This document shows positions 21,033-28,537 of a stretch of DNA of 44,329 nt, piece by piece. This DNA comes from Hyphomicrobiales bacterium (lineage in GTDB: Bacteria; Pseudomonadota; Alphaproteobacteria; Rhizobiales; Hyphomicrobiaceae). A program made the translations under genes and the position numbers. The notes under the pieces are model-generated. The model was not told the origin of the DNA. It searched no databases and saw nothing but the letters and a program-made list of their open reading frames with translations. Within the stretch, counting starts at the first letter, position 1. The number at the start of each line of letters is the position of its first letter. Location: positions 1-44,329 of the forward strand of contig RXJK01000096.1 of assembly GCA_003963125.1 (NCBI GenBank), in the 5' to 3' direction.

Positions 21033-21048
21033 CGTTACTGGCGGTTAC
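21033..21048 (+). promoter_or_regulatory. GTTAC-N5-GTTAC direct repeat, site 3b
   Basis: GTTAC at 21034-21038 and 21044-21048, 28 bp after the first pair. It lies about 125 bp upstream of the ATG at 21175. Doubled sites suggest cooperative binding. Confidence 0.6.
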
Positions 21049-21174
21049 GTAATAGTTTGCATTTAGGAGCGCAAAATAATTTCATTCACATCGCATTCAG
21101 CGCGTCGGTGCCAATCTTGGTCCCATCAACTCGCCGCAACCGATTGGCGAGCCCTGTCGAAGAAAGGACAACCG

Positions 21175-21393
21175 ATGTCTCGTACCGTTGCTTCCGCTGG
21201 TCTATTCGCATCTGCCCTCCTCGGACTGGGTCTTATGTCCGCACAAGCGGCGCCCGCAACTTCCTCGCTCGCCGGCCTTAGCAATGCTGGCACTAGCCTC
21301 AGTGAGCAGGCAAATTGGCGACGCCAGCGCATGCACTATCGCCCCTACCATCATGGCCCGCGCCGTCACTGGTATCAGCGTCGCTGGTGGTAA
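21175..21393 (+). CDS. Small exported Arg/His/aromatic-rich protein
   Basis: A 72-residue protein. A clear signal peptide (ASALLGLGLMSAQAAPA) precedes a short mature part that ends in a Trp/Tyr/His/Arg-rich tail (HYRPYHHGPRRHWYQRRWW). GAAGAAAGGA precedes the ATG. It has two GTTAC pairs upstream and an intrinsic terminator downstream, so it forms a single-gene unit. Comparable exported proteins at 25.1 and 43.1 kb also sit beside GTTAC sites. Metal binding or envelope interaction is inferred from composition only. Confidence 0.7.
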   Translation: MSRTVASAGLFASALLGLGLMSAQAAPATSSLAGLSNAGTSLSEQANWRRQRMHYRPYHHGPRRHWYQRRWW

Positions 21394-21479
21394 AATGCGG
21401 TGAGGGCGGTGAGCAGGTTGTTCATTCAGCCAAATCTGCCACCATAGGATCTGCGCGAGATTCCTGGCCCTTGCCCCAG

Positions 21480-21512
21480 AGTCCGGCGTCGCCCATCGGC
21501 GCCGGACTTTTT
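21480..21512 (+). terminator. Intrinsic terminator after small exported protein
   Basis: AGTCCGGCG (21480-21488) pairs with CGCCGGACT (21500-21508), followed by a T run. It is a classic rho-independent hairpin. Confidence 0.75.
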
Positions 21513-21651
21513 GCTCAACGACTGCGGTGGCCACCACCAAAGGTCGTGTCGTTGAACCGTATTTTTGACGTCCCAGTTGGTTCATTCGGTTAGTGTCCCC
21601 TGAGATGCCGCGTCATTCACGAGTCGCCAATCCGCAGCCTTGGAGGGCTAC

Positions 21652-21924
21652 GTGAGCGAGAATCGAAAGAAGCCTGCATTGGACGTTATGGAAATGCTGG
21701 TCGGCATGGTGATTGCGCTCGATGCCTTGCAGGATGTGTTAGCCAAACAGGGGGTGCTCGACACCAAGGCTTTGGCCCAGTCTATTTCATCGCGCGCCGA
21801 AAAGATGGGAGAGAATATCCCTGCAGCCCGGGCAATGCTTGAAATGCTGGCAAGCCGTTTGACCGATCCATCGGGGAAGGCCTTAAAGGACTTGTTGGAC
21901 ATGGACGTAAAGGGCTCCGCCTGA
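21652..21924 (+). CDS. Hypothetical 90-residue helical protein
   Basis: Soluble, mostly helical protein (LDVMEMLVGMVIALDALQDVLAKQ). GTG 21652 follows GGAGGG by a few bases and is preferred over the ORF-track TTG at 21640. No family is recognised. The sequence is convergent with the ferritin-like gene. Coding potential looks real because composition is balanced and a ribosome site is present. Confidence 0.6.
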   Translation: MSENRKKPALDVMEMLVGMVIALDALQDVLAKQGVLDTKALAQSISSRAEKMGENIPAARAMLEMLASRLTDPSGKALKDLLDMDVKGSA

Positions 21925-21961
21925 CGTAGGTTTGCGCAGATCCCCGGCAGACCATGCGACC

Positions 21962-22432
21962 CTAACGCGTTGTGTCCGGCACTTCGATCCCGAGCGCGGT
22001 AGCGAGGTCGATCTGGTGATCCTGTTCATCGACCAGGATTTGCCGGATCTGCTCTGCCATGGCGAATTCTCCCAGCGCCTCGCATTGGCGAACACGATCG
22101 CGGTACGCGCGGATAGTCTCGGTCTCATTGTTGAGGTCGAACTGAAGCATTTCACGCGGGTTGCTGGACGTCTTGACAGGCTTGGGTGCCACCGTCGGCA
22201 TCTCGCCAAGGTAGTCTATCTGTCTTGAAATAGTGAGGGCGTGCTTTAGCTCCTCAGCTGCATGGGTTTGAAGTTGAGCGGCTATCGCCATGTACTCCGC
22301 ACCTTTCAGAACCTGCGAATAGACGACATACGCGATGACCGCCTGGTACTCCCTCGCCAAATCCTCGTTGAGCCGCCTTGCGAGTTCCTTGCGCGAGATC
22401 ATGGCAGCTTTGTCGTTCGCTCCGTCGGCCAT
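21962..22432 (-). CDS. Ferritin-like domain protein (bacterioferritin-type fold)
   Basis: A 156-residue four-helix protein. Likely di-iron ligands are the Glu in LNEDLAREYQAVIAY, the EELKHA motif of helix 2, a Glu in NNETETIRAYRD and the DEQDHQIDL motif of helix 4. This spacing is typical of ferritin-like/bacterioferritin-related proteins that oxidise or store iron. ATG 22432 follows GGAG by 7 bp; the ORF-track start at 22465 adds an Arg-rich stretch. It is probably cytoplasmic, with no signal peptide. It fits the metal-handling context. Confidence 0.82.
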   Translation of the reverse strand: MADGANDKAAMISRKELARRLNEDLAREYQAVIAYVVYSQVLKGAEYMAIAAQLQTHAAEELKHALTISRQIDYLGEMPTVAPKPVKTSSNPREMLQFDLNNETETIRAYRDRVRQCEALGEFAMAEQIRQILVDEQDHQIDLATALGIEVPDTTR

Positions 22433-22613
22433 GGGGCGTCTCCTGCGTGGCGCGTGCATTATCACACGTGAACGCTTTCACCCACATGTCGGTTGCTGCG
22501 AAGAGCGCACCGAACCCCGTAGCTTCAGGTCGGCTGTACCCAATGAGCAGCCACGCTTGTGTGGGTCGGGCTTGGAACTTCAGCCGGGCAGGCAAGCAGA
22601 CCGGTGACAGCTG

Positions 22614-22937
22614 CTAAGGCAAACTAGCCAACTCGTTAATTACGTCGTCTTCACCCTGAAGCTCATCCGGACGCTCGAGCAGAAGGCAAGGGCACCCACG
22701 GTTCTTCAACTCCTGGACGATCTCGGCGCCCAGTTGTCCGAGATCGACGCTTACAATAGCAGCCACAGCCAGGTTCCTTTCGAGGCCGCTAACTGCCAGC
22801 GGCACGCTATTCGCCGGGCCGATCGTCTCATACCCCGCCTTCTCCAGGGCGGCGCACAAGCGCATGAACAATTCAGGCGTGGTCGTTGCAACGAGTACCG
22901 CTTGACCTCTGGCTCGCCCCATGACCGGGCCTCGCAA
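22614..22937 (-). CDS. Degenerate response-regulator receiver domain protein
   Basis: About 107 residues resembling the stand-alone receiver proteins common in alphaproteobacteria: AVLVATTTPELF, then LEKAGYETIGPANSV and ELKNRGCPCLLLERP. The acidic pocket is missing after strand 1 (ATTT in place of an acidic pair). The phospho-acceptor position reads VSVDLG where the family has LDVNLG, so the Asp is Ser. It therefore cannot be phosphorylated in the normal way and may bind a partner constitutively. Starts at 22937 or 22922 are possible. A GTTAC pair lies 114 bp upstream. Confidence 0.6.
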   Translation of the reverse strand: MRGPVMGRARGQAVLVATTTPELFMRLCAALEKAGYETIGPANSVPLAVSGLERNLAVAAIVSVDLGQLGAEIVQELKNRGCPCLLLERPDELQGEDDVINELASLP

Positions 22938-23027
22938 TCTGCGCGTTCGTTCAAAGGCAAAGCGAATGCGTCGAATAGAGCAGCGCTTCGAGCCTCGGAC
23001 GATAAACCTCTGCTGCCATGTTCGGGG

Positions 23028-23210
23028 CTAATGCGCACCCGAATTGTTTTGTAACCCGATGTAACCGCGCCAGGGACGGCAGGGAGCCGGCCTCGCCGAG
23101 AAAAAGGGGGATCGACGAAGCCGGCCCAGGGCGCGAGCTGTCAGTCCCGCGCCCATGATGCCTATCAGGAAGATCATCAGGTTGGCAGCGAGGTGCCGCT
23201 TCATTAACAT
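23028..23210 (-). CDS. Possible small membrane protein
   Basis: A 60-residue ORF with a hydrophobic helix (LMIFLIGIMGAGL) after a basic start and an Arg/Pro-rich tail. A weaker GTTAC-type repeat lies about 40 bp upstream of its start. The overlapping ORF 22951-23241 in another frame looks like a shadow. No family is recognised. Confidence 0.35.
   Translation of the reverse strand: MLMKRHLAANLMIFLIGIMGAGLTARALGRLRRSPFFSARPAPCRPWRGYIGLQNNSGAH
23048..23066 (-). promoter_or_regulatory. GTTAC-N5-GTTAC direct repeat, site 4
   Basis: On the minus strand GTTAC-N5-GTTACAAAA (plus-strand GTAAC at 23051-23055 and 23061-23065). It is 114 bp upstream of the degenerate receiver gene. Confidence 0.6.
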
Positions 23211-23249
23211 CTATTTCTGAAGCGGTCTGATTGATTTCCATTATTTGTT

Positions 23250-23264
23250 GTCACCGCTCGTAAC
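23250..23264 (-). promoter_or_regulatory. Degenerate GTTAC/GTGAC repeat, site 5
   Basis: Plus-strand GTCAC at 23250 and GTAAC at 23260 keep the 10 bp spacing but have one mismatch. It lies 40 bp upstream of the small membrane ORF. Confidence 0.35.
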
Positions 23265-23291
23265 CGTGCGTCGTTTGCTACAGCCGATGGG

Positions 23292-24128
23292 CTAAGGCGA
23301 TGATCCGGTGAGCATGAGGCCGTGCCTCGCGCGGCTATGCGTTGGATCGAGTCGAAGTGTTTCCCGGAAATCGATGGCAGCCTCACCATGCTGCCCGAGC
23401 ATAAGGTGCACAGCTCCACGGTTGTAGCGTGCGGAAACATCCGACGGATCCAACGTAACTGCTTTGGAGAGATCATCTAGCGCGGCGCGCAAATTTCCGG
23501 TTCGCAGATGTGCGTTGCCCCGGTTGTAGTAGGCACCCGCGAAGCGATCGTTAAGACGAACGGCTTCCGAATAATCCTTGGTTGCCGCTTCGTAGGCGCC
23601 GAGCGTGAAGTGAGCCGTCCCGCGATTGTTAAGCACCTCGGCTTCATCTGGCCGAAGCCGCACTGCAGCGTGCAAATCGACCAGAGCGGCCGTCGCATTT
23701 CCTGCCCTCAGAAGCGCCACACCCCGTCCATTGTAGGCATGGCCGTCAAGCGGCTCGAGCGCCAGGGCGCGCGTGAAGTCCTCAATGGCCGGACCGTACT
23801 TGCCGGTATCAAGGAGAAGACTGCCACGATTGACATACGCTGTCGCATTGCCGGGATATAGTCGGAGAGCCTCATCGAAGTCATTCAACGCCTTGGCCAG
23901 CTCTTTGCGCCTGGCGTAGGCCACGCCGCGATTGTCTAAGGCGCGCGATCGCGCATCCACGTTGGCGCGGCTGTCATCGATAATGATCGAGCACGCTGTG
24001 ATGCGCCTTTCAGGTTCGCCGTCTGCGCACGCCGAGGGGGATGGGGTCTGCGCCAGCGCGGAAGCGCCTATGATCGACGCTGCAAATGCGCCGATGAGAC
24101 CTTCCGACAATGCGCGTGCCGTATTCAT
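23292..24128 (-). CDS. Exported TPR-repeat protein
   Basis: A 278-residue protein with a signal peptide ending near ALAQ. From about residue 60 it has roughly six tetratricopeptide repeats, visible as A..NRG.A....G....A..D...A..L.P (for example AYVNRGSLLLDTGKYGPAIEDF). TPR arrays bind partner proteins; this one would act in the periplasm. Two cysteines near the mature N-terminus (SACADG, ITAC) could form a disulfide. It is a single gene with a GTTAC pair 95 bp upstream, so it is a candidate member of the putative regulon. Confidence 0.88.
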   Translation of the reverse strand: MNTARALSEGLIGAFAASIIGASALAQTPSPSACADGEPERRITACSIIIDDSRANVDARSRALDNRGVAYARRKELAKALNDFDEALRLYPGNATAYVNRGSLLLDTGKYGPAIEDFTRALALEPLDGHAYNGRGVALLRAGNATAALVDLHAAVRLRPDEAEVLNNRGTAHFTLGAYEAATKDYSEAVRLNDRFAGAYYNRGNAHLRTGNLRAALDDLSKAVTLDPSDVSARYNRGAVHLMLGQHGEAAIDFRETLRLDPTHSRARHGLMLTGSSP

Positions 24129-24587
24129 GTCATTTGTGGCGCATGCGCTGAATCAAATTGCGTTCGAGCCGAACATTACCATTCGCTTCGCCTGAGCCGT
24201 GAGGGGATGAGGCCCGAAATTTGTAACCTGGTGTAACGAAAGAGCAGGAAGTTGGACGCGGATCATTAACTGGGGTCTTTTCAACCGATCTGAGGGATGC
24301 GCAATGGTCGTCCGCGAAGGCAGCGCGACCCCACACGCCATTTGTGCTCGTGAGAGCGGGGCAGGCCGCGCAACGGATCCGACCGCGCCATGCGCCCCAC
24401 CACCACCCCCCACCCCAGTCATTTATGGCATCAGACATCTTCCTCACCCGGTTATTGGTTTTTCCCACGCCAGCTGGCTGGCAGGGCCTGACTGAGGTTT
24501 TCTGTTGGTTGCCCTTATTCGGGCTATCTCTTGGCCGGGGCGTGCATCACCATCAGGGCCTGCTGTGTGCAATGGGAAAGGCCCGTC
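24129..24587. other. Intergenic region with one GTTAC site
   Basis: Apart from the site at 24220 no convincing gene is seen. ORFs here are Pro- or Gly-rich shadows of each other. Confidence 0.4.
24220..24237 (-). promoter_or_regulatory. GTTAC-N5-GTTAC direct repeat, site 6
   Basis: On the minus strand GTTAC-N5-GTTACAAAT (plus-strand GTAAC at 24223-24227 and 24233-24237). It is 95 bp upstream of the TPR gene. Confidence 0.6.
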
Positions 24588-24914
24588 ATGCCCGCCCTGC
24601 AATGGCTGCGAGAAAAGGTTCACTTTCATCTGCCGGAACAGGATGTGAAGGCCATCCGCGACTTTGCGCTTCTATACTCGTTCTTTGAGGCGAAGGCGCT
24701 AAACGAAGATCAGGCCCGCCTAGGCTTGTTGCCGCGATCGACGCCTGGCAGGTGCAAGGCACGCTGGACCCTGCATGCTTCGAAATACCCATTGCTTAAT
24801 TCAAGCATCGATATTTCCGCCACGGCCAGGAAGGGCCGCCTTTCACGAGCTGCATGTCGCCGACGCGTGGCGCTCGAGGTCTATGGAAACCGGTACGGAT
24901 CATCCGTCGGATGA
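24588..24914 (+). pseudogene. 5' fragment of an unrecognised gene
   Basis: From ATG 24588 the first 45 or so residues look like real protein (WLREKVHFHLPEQDVKAIRDFALLYSFFEAKALN). After that the sequence turns Arg/Ser-rich and loses structure, which suggests a truncated gene. The ORF continues by chance to 24914. The function is unknown. Confidence 0.35.
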
Positions 24915-24987
24915 TGCCGCTGGTATCCATGACTGTAGATGCCGTAGGACACGTCAATGCTCGCCGTGTCAGCGGTGATCCGAGAAT

Positions 24988-25005
24988 TTTGTAACCTTGC
25001 GTAAC
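24988..25005 (-). promoter_or_regulatory. GTTAC-N5-GTTAC direct repeat, site 7
   Basis: Plus-strand GTAAC at 24991-24995 and 25001-25005, with AAAA next to it on the minus-strand reading. It is 136 bp upstream of the His-rich gene at 25141. Confidence 0.6.
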
Positions 25006-25140
25006 AGTTCGGCGATTGAGATCGCTGCATCCATTCCAAGCTCGATTGAGGTCACAATTGTGCCGCAGGATGGACCGGTGCGACGAAAGCATGCGCACAA
25101 ATTCTTCCTGTACCCTGATCAAAGACGAAGGAGGGCAAAC

Positions 25141-25473
25141 ATGCCAAAGCTATTTTTCTCCGGCCTCGCGCTTTGTGCGGGGATTGTCCTGCATGTTCAA
25201 TCGTCACTTGCCGCCCCGCCAGTGATGCGGGGAATGTCAACCGCCCTACCGGCTGCGGCGGAGACAATCCAGCATCGGCACCACGGGCATCATAACCGCC
25301 GATATCACCACCATCAGCTCCGCAGGCATCGCGGCTACCAACCTCCGTACGGCTATTACCAGCCACCGGCGTATGGCAACTACTATGGTCCTGCATCGGT
25401 CCTTCCCTACGCATACATCCCAAGACATCATCACCAGCACCAGCACCACCACCACCACCATGGCCACCACTAG
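25141..25473 (+). CDS. Exported His-rich protein
   Basis: A 110-residue protein. The signal peptide (LFFSGLALCAGIVLHVQSSLAA) is followed by a His/Tyr/Pro-rich mature chain with RHHHQHQHHHHHHGHH at the end. Such tails bind Ni, Zn or Cu; a periplasmic metal-sponge role is inferred. ATG 25141 has a strong ribosome site (GAAGGAGGG); the ORF-track start at 24997 is upstream of the real gene and overlaps the GTTAC site. Confidence 0.78.
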   Translation: MPKLFFSGLALCAGIVLHVQSSLAAPPVMRGMSTALPAAAETIQHRHHGHHNRRYHHHQLRRHRGYQPPYGYYQPPAYGNYYGPASVLPYAYIPRHHHQHQHHHHHHGHH

Positions 25474-25910
25474 GCTGGACGAACCTCTACCCAATTTCCC
25501 CCCGCCACTTTTGCGCAGCGGAGGGTGGGGCCCGCGAGCAAATTACAGGTGTAGACAAATTCCTGAATTCCGCCGCCCGCCGGACTCCATTTGGTCAGCA
25601 AACAAGGTCCGGCGCCGTGAGCGGCGCGTGACCAGGCAAGGGGCAAGAATTGTCACGCAGAGTGGTTGACTGACTGAATCCCCTCTCGTCACTGCTGCAC
25701 TATCGCACCACCACCGCCGCTGAAGGTGACGGCTCGGGGGGCGGCGGAGGGGGCGATAGTGCAGGCGCTGGCGCCGCCAGTTTGCCAGTACCTTACGTCG
25801 ATCAAGCGCACTTCAATCCAGCCGGTTGCTCCAAGGGTCGGAACCAGGCCTCGGAACTAGCTTTGGCCTTGCCGCGTTTGCCCAGAAACGGACAAGCCAG
25901 TTTGACGCCG
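25474..25910. other. Intergenic region with long imperfect hairpin
   Basis: No gene recognised. The notable feature is the inverted repeat at 25695-25764. Confidence 0.4.
25695..25764. repeat. Long inverted repeat with GC-rich stem
   Basis: CTGCACTATCGC (25695-25706) pairs perfectly with GCGATAGTGCAG (25753-25764). The stem continues inward imperfectly through CCACCACCGCCGC and GCGGCGGAGGG. It may be a transcription stop or an element end. No T run follows. Confidence 0.55.
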
Positions 25911-26096
25911 ATGCAAAGCACTATCCTTAATTCCGTTGGCCTTCTCCTGGTCGCTGCGCTTGCCGGCACGATCCTCTCCTTACTTCTTCAGGATCACTTT
26001 GGCCGATCGATCCTCACCATAGCTGTGGGTCCGGCTATATGCGCCGCTGGTGCAGGACTTGTGGCCCTCTGGATGAGAAAGCAGGGTGCCAAATGA
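25911..26096 (+). CDS. Small two-helix membrane protein coupled to NRAMP-like gene
   Basis: A 61-residue protein with two membrane helices (ILNSVGLLLVAALAGTILSLLL; TIAVGPAICAAGAGLVALWM). ATG 25911 is chosen because the ORF-track start at 25782 adds a non-hydrophobic leader and lies close to the hairpin. Its stop overlaps the start of the transporter gene (ATGA), so the two are likely made together. It may be an accessory subunit of the transporter. Confidence 0.6.
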   Translation: MQSTILNSVGLLLVAALAGTILSLLLQDHFGRSILTIAVGPAICAAGAGLVALWMRKQGAK

Positions 26097-27373
26097 GCGT
26101 GTCCACAAGGGCTGTTGAGCCGCACCGGCCCAGAGCACTGCTCAAGCGGCTCGGAGCCGGTCTGATCACCGGCGCTTCGGATGATGATCCTTCGGGCATC
26201 GGGACGTACAGCCAGGCGGGCGCCCAACTGGGATACAGCATCGGCTGGACGATGCTGCTTTCTTTCCCCCTCATGGTCGCCATCCAGGAAATCAGCGCTC
26301 GCATCGGGCGCACCACCGGCCACGGCATCGCTGGTATCCTTTGCAGGCATTACCCATCCTGGGTCCTCTACAGCAGCGTCTCCCTCCTGTTCCTGGCCAA
26401 CACCATCAACATCGGTGCCGATCTCAGCGCTATGGCTGAAGCAGTGCGCCTTCTTATCGGCGGACCAGGATTCCTTTACGTGATCGTCTTTGGCGCGTTT
26501 AGCGTCGTGACCATGATCTTCATGACCTATGCACGGTACATCAACCTGTTGAAGTGGCTTACCCTCAGTCTATTCGCGTATGTCGCTGCCGTGTTCGCTG
26601 TAAAGATTCCCTGGTCGGCAGCATTGATGGGGCTCTTTGTACCTAACGTCTCCTGGAACTCGGATTATTTCACGACGCTCGTTGCTATCCTTGGCACCAC
26701 GATCTCACCCTATCTCTTCTTCTGGCAGGCTTCTCAGGAGGCCGAAGACCAGCGTGTCAATCCGAAGGAGCGCCCGCTTCTGCGCGCACCGGACCAGGCG
26801 CCGGATGCCTTCAGTCGCATTCGCCTCGACACGATGATTGGCATGGCATTCTCCAACATCATCGCGATCGCCATCATCTTCACGACCGCTGCGACGTTGC
26901 ATGCAAATGGTACCACAAACATCGAGTCATCCACGCAGGCTGCGGAAGCCTTGCGACCAATCGCAGGGCCCTTCGCTTTCTTCATTTTTGCACTTGGCAT
27001 CGTGGGCACCGGTCTGTTGGCAATCCCCGTGCTGGCGGGTTCGGCGGCCTATGCCGTGGGCGAGGCCTGCCGGTGGCCGGTCGGCCTCGGACGTAGGCCC
27101 AGTCGCGCCGAAGCCTTCTACGGAACGCTCGCCCTATCCGTCCTGGCCGGTGTCGCGATGACCTTTACGTCCATCGATCCGATTAAGGCGCTTTACTGGA
27201 GCGCCGTGATCAACGGCATCATCGCGGCGCCCATCATGATCATCATGATGCTGATGACGGCGCGTCGAAGCATCATGGGAGATTTTGTGATCGGAGGTTG
27301 GCTCCGCATCTTGGGATGGGCTGCCACGGCCGTCATGGTGTGTTGCATCTTCGGTATGATGGTCGGTCGTTGA
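26093..27373 (+). CDS. NRAMP-like divalent-metal transporter, divergent subfamily
   Basis: Inner-membrane transporter of 426 residues with about 11 helices. The TM1 motif is DDDPSGIGTYSQAGAQLGY in place of the DPGN of MntH/NRAMP. The TM6 motif is ISPYLFFWQASQE, so the metal-binding Met of the MPH motif is absent. Both changes define a divergent bacterial branch whose substrate is uncertain. Direction is normally uptake. ATG 26093 overlaps the stop of the upstream small membrane protein. The ORF-track start at 26039 lies inside that gene. Confidence 0.9.
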   Translation: MSVSTRAVEPHRPRALLKRLGAGLITGASDDDPSGIGTYSQAGAQLGYSIGWTMLLSFPLMVAIQEISARIGRTTGHGIAGILCRHYPSWVLYSSVSLLFLANTINIGADLSAMAEAVRLLIGGPGFLYVIVFGAFSVVTMIFMTYARYINLLKWLTLSLFAYVAAVFAVKIPWSAALMGLFVPNVSWNSDYFTTLVAILGTTISPYLFFWQASQEAEDQRVNPKERPLLRAPDQAPDAFSRIRLDTMIGMAFSNIIAIAIIFTTAATLHANGTTNIESSTQAAEALRPIAGPFAFFIFALGIVGTGLLAIPVLAGSAAYAVGEACRWPVGLGRRPSRAEAFYGTLALSVLAGVAMTFTSIDPIKALYWSAVINGIIAAPIMIIMMLMTARRSIMGDFVIGGWLRILGWAATAVMVCCIFGMMVGR

Positions 27374-27471
27374 ATGCTATCCCGGTTCATCCCTGCCTGT
27401 CCTGTAAGGCCCGCCGAAATGATGGTTACCCTCTACGCTCGGCAGCGGCAGTCGCACGCAAGGAATTTTGG

Positions 27472-27585
27472 ATGATGTCGAACATGAACACATGGGAGGT
27501 ACTCTCACATGTGATGAGCCTGGCGATCGCCTACGCGTTGGCGCTTCCCATCGGATGGAACCGCGAGCAAGAAGAACGAAGCGGC
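27472..27585 (+). pseudogene. MgtC/SapB family N-terminal fragment
   Basis: From ATG 27472 the sequence reads VLSHVMSLAIAYALALPIGWNREQEERSGG, the first helices of an MgtC/SapB-type membrane protein. The family would continue with LRTFPL or similar, but here the frame turns into unrelated DNA that is antisense to the next gene. The gene is therefore cut at a rearrangement point near 27580. Confidence 0.55.
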
Positions 27586-27927
27586 GGCGACGCTTACCGA
27601 GACGCTCATCGTCTGCGCCTCAAGACTGGCCTCCAGCGATACTTCCTGCGGGCGCCGTCTCCGTCGCCGGCGCCGGTCGCGACACAGGTTCAGCGTTAGT
27701 AGGGCGATGAGAAGTCCCGCCATGGCAGCCATGCTCATCGAGGTCAGCCGATACTGCGGCAGCAACCACTCCGCAAGATGAGCCTCCAGGCGGCGCGGCC
27801 AGGTCTCGCGCTGTTCGGCAATGGCAAACCAAACCCGCGCCTCCAGGCTGTGCAAGGGCATGGCCGGGGCACGCTGCTGCGCCACGTGCTGGCACAAGCT
27901 TTGCAGGGAAGACTTATCGAAAGACAT
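27505..27927 (-). CDS. Small membrane protein, anti-sigma-like, C-terminus likely replaced
   Basis: From ATG 27927 the protein has a soluble N-terminal part with LEARVWFAIAEQRE and one membrane helix (AAMAGLLIALLTLNL). This layout resembles short anti-sigma or metal-sensor anchors, but the match is weak. After the helix comes a run of arginines and low-complexity sequence antisense to the MgtC fragment, so the true C-terminus was probably lost at the same junction. AAGGAG lies about 11 bp upstream. No ECF sigma gene is adjacent. Confidence 0.45.
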   Translation of the reverse strand: MSFDKSSLQSLCQHVAQQRAPAMPLHSLEARVWFAIAEQRETWPRRLEAHLAEWLLPQYRLTSMSMAAMAGLLIALLTLNLCRDRRRRRRRRPQEVSLEASLEAQTMSVSVSVAAASFFLLAVPSDGKRQRVGDRQAHHM

Positions 27928-28007
27928 GATTGAGTATACTCCTTTTCTCACATGATACGAAAAACAAGGTCACGCCCCTCATATTGGAAACCTATGACAT
28001 TATTAGA

Positions 28008-28022
28008 GACATTATATATGTC
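28008..28022. promoter_or_regulatory. Interrupted palindrome GACAT-N5-ATGTC
   Basis: GACATTATATATGTC sits in AT-rich DNA between the divergent genes at 27927 and 28116, with another GACAT 12 bp upstream. It is a candidate operator. Confidence 0.35.
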
Positions 28023-28115
28023 CGCCTCCGGTCGCGCGAGGGATGTGAGGCTGCGGGACGTAGTAGGAGACAACCCGGCCCCCTGCGGCTGGACATTCCT
28101 ACCAGAGAGGCGAAC

Positions 28116-28415
28116 ATGACCAAGACAACAACTTTTCGCGTGCTGTTGGGCCTAACCGGCCTAATGCTGCTGGCTCTCCCTTCCACGTCACACGCCGCAC
28201 GCGCGGTGTCCGCTCACAGCCCGCCGGAGGTCTATGACACGACCGCACCGCGTCCGGCGGAGCGCACGGGTGCGCAACGTTGTTACGAAGAGCCAAAGGG
28301 CTTTCGCAACAACATCCATTTCAACCCTCCCTGCGCAACGGCACCGCGCGATGCTCATCCGCCCATGCCTGGCGCGCGGAATGAGGAGACGGGAGGCAAT
28401 CACAACCACTCCTGA
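28116..28415 (+). CDS. Small exported protein
   Basis: A 99-residue protein from ATG 28116 (AGAGAGG upstream; the ORF-track start at 27930 is too far upstream). The signal peptide (LLGLTGLMLLALPSTSHAA) is followed by a Pro/Arg/His-rich mature part with two Cys (QRCYEEPKG, NPPCATAP) and a C-terminal NHNHS. No known family. Position before the cus operon suggests a periplasmic metal role. Confidence 0.65.
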   Translation: MTKTTTFRVLLGLTGLMLLALPSTSHAARAVSAHSPPEVYDTTAPRPAERTGAQRCYEEPKGFRNNIHFNPPCATAPRDAHPPMPGARNEETGGNHNHS

Positions 28416-28435
28416 CCGTTGCCAACAAGGGCGAA

Positions 28436-28460
28436 GGGGCCGCCTCGCCGGGCGGTCCCC
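28436..28460 (+). terminator. GC-rich hairpin before cus operon
   Basis: GGGGCCGCC pairs with GGCGGTCCCC around a short loop, 20 bp after the previous gene. No long T run, so termination strength is uncertain. Confidence 0.45.
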
Positions 28461-28495
28461 TATGAATATGCACAGATTATATTTTAATTATTTGG

Positions 28496-28514
28496 TAATG
28501 CAATTATTGCATTA
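28496..28514. promoter_or_regulatory. 19-bp perfect palindrome at cus operon promoter
   Basis: TAATGCAATTATTGCATTA is a perfect palindrome in a strongly AT-rich stretch, 23 bp before the ATG at 28538. It is a likely operator for a dimeric metal-responsive repressor. The regulator is not identified. Confidence 0.55.
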
Positions 28515-28537
28515 TCACGCCTTACAGTTTTTTTAAT

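Noticed and set aside
24153-24468. Gly/Trp-rich minus ORFs and the Pro-rich plus ORF around 24.1-24.5 kb
   Set aside because: Mutually overlapping low-complexity frames; none has a ribosome site.
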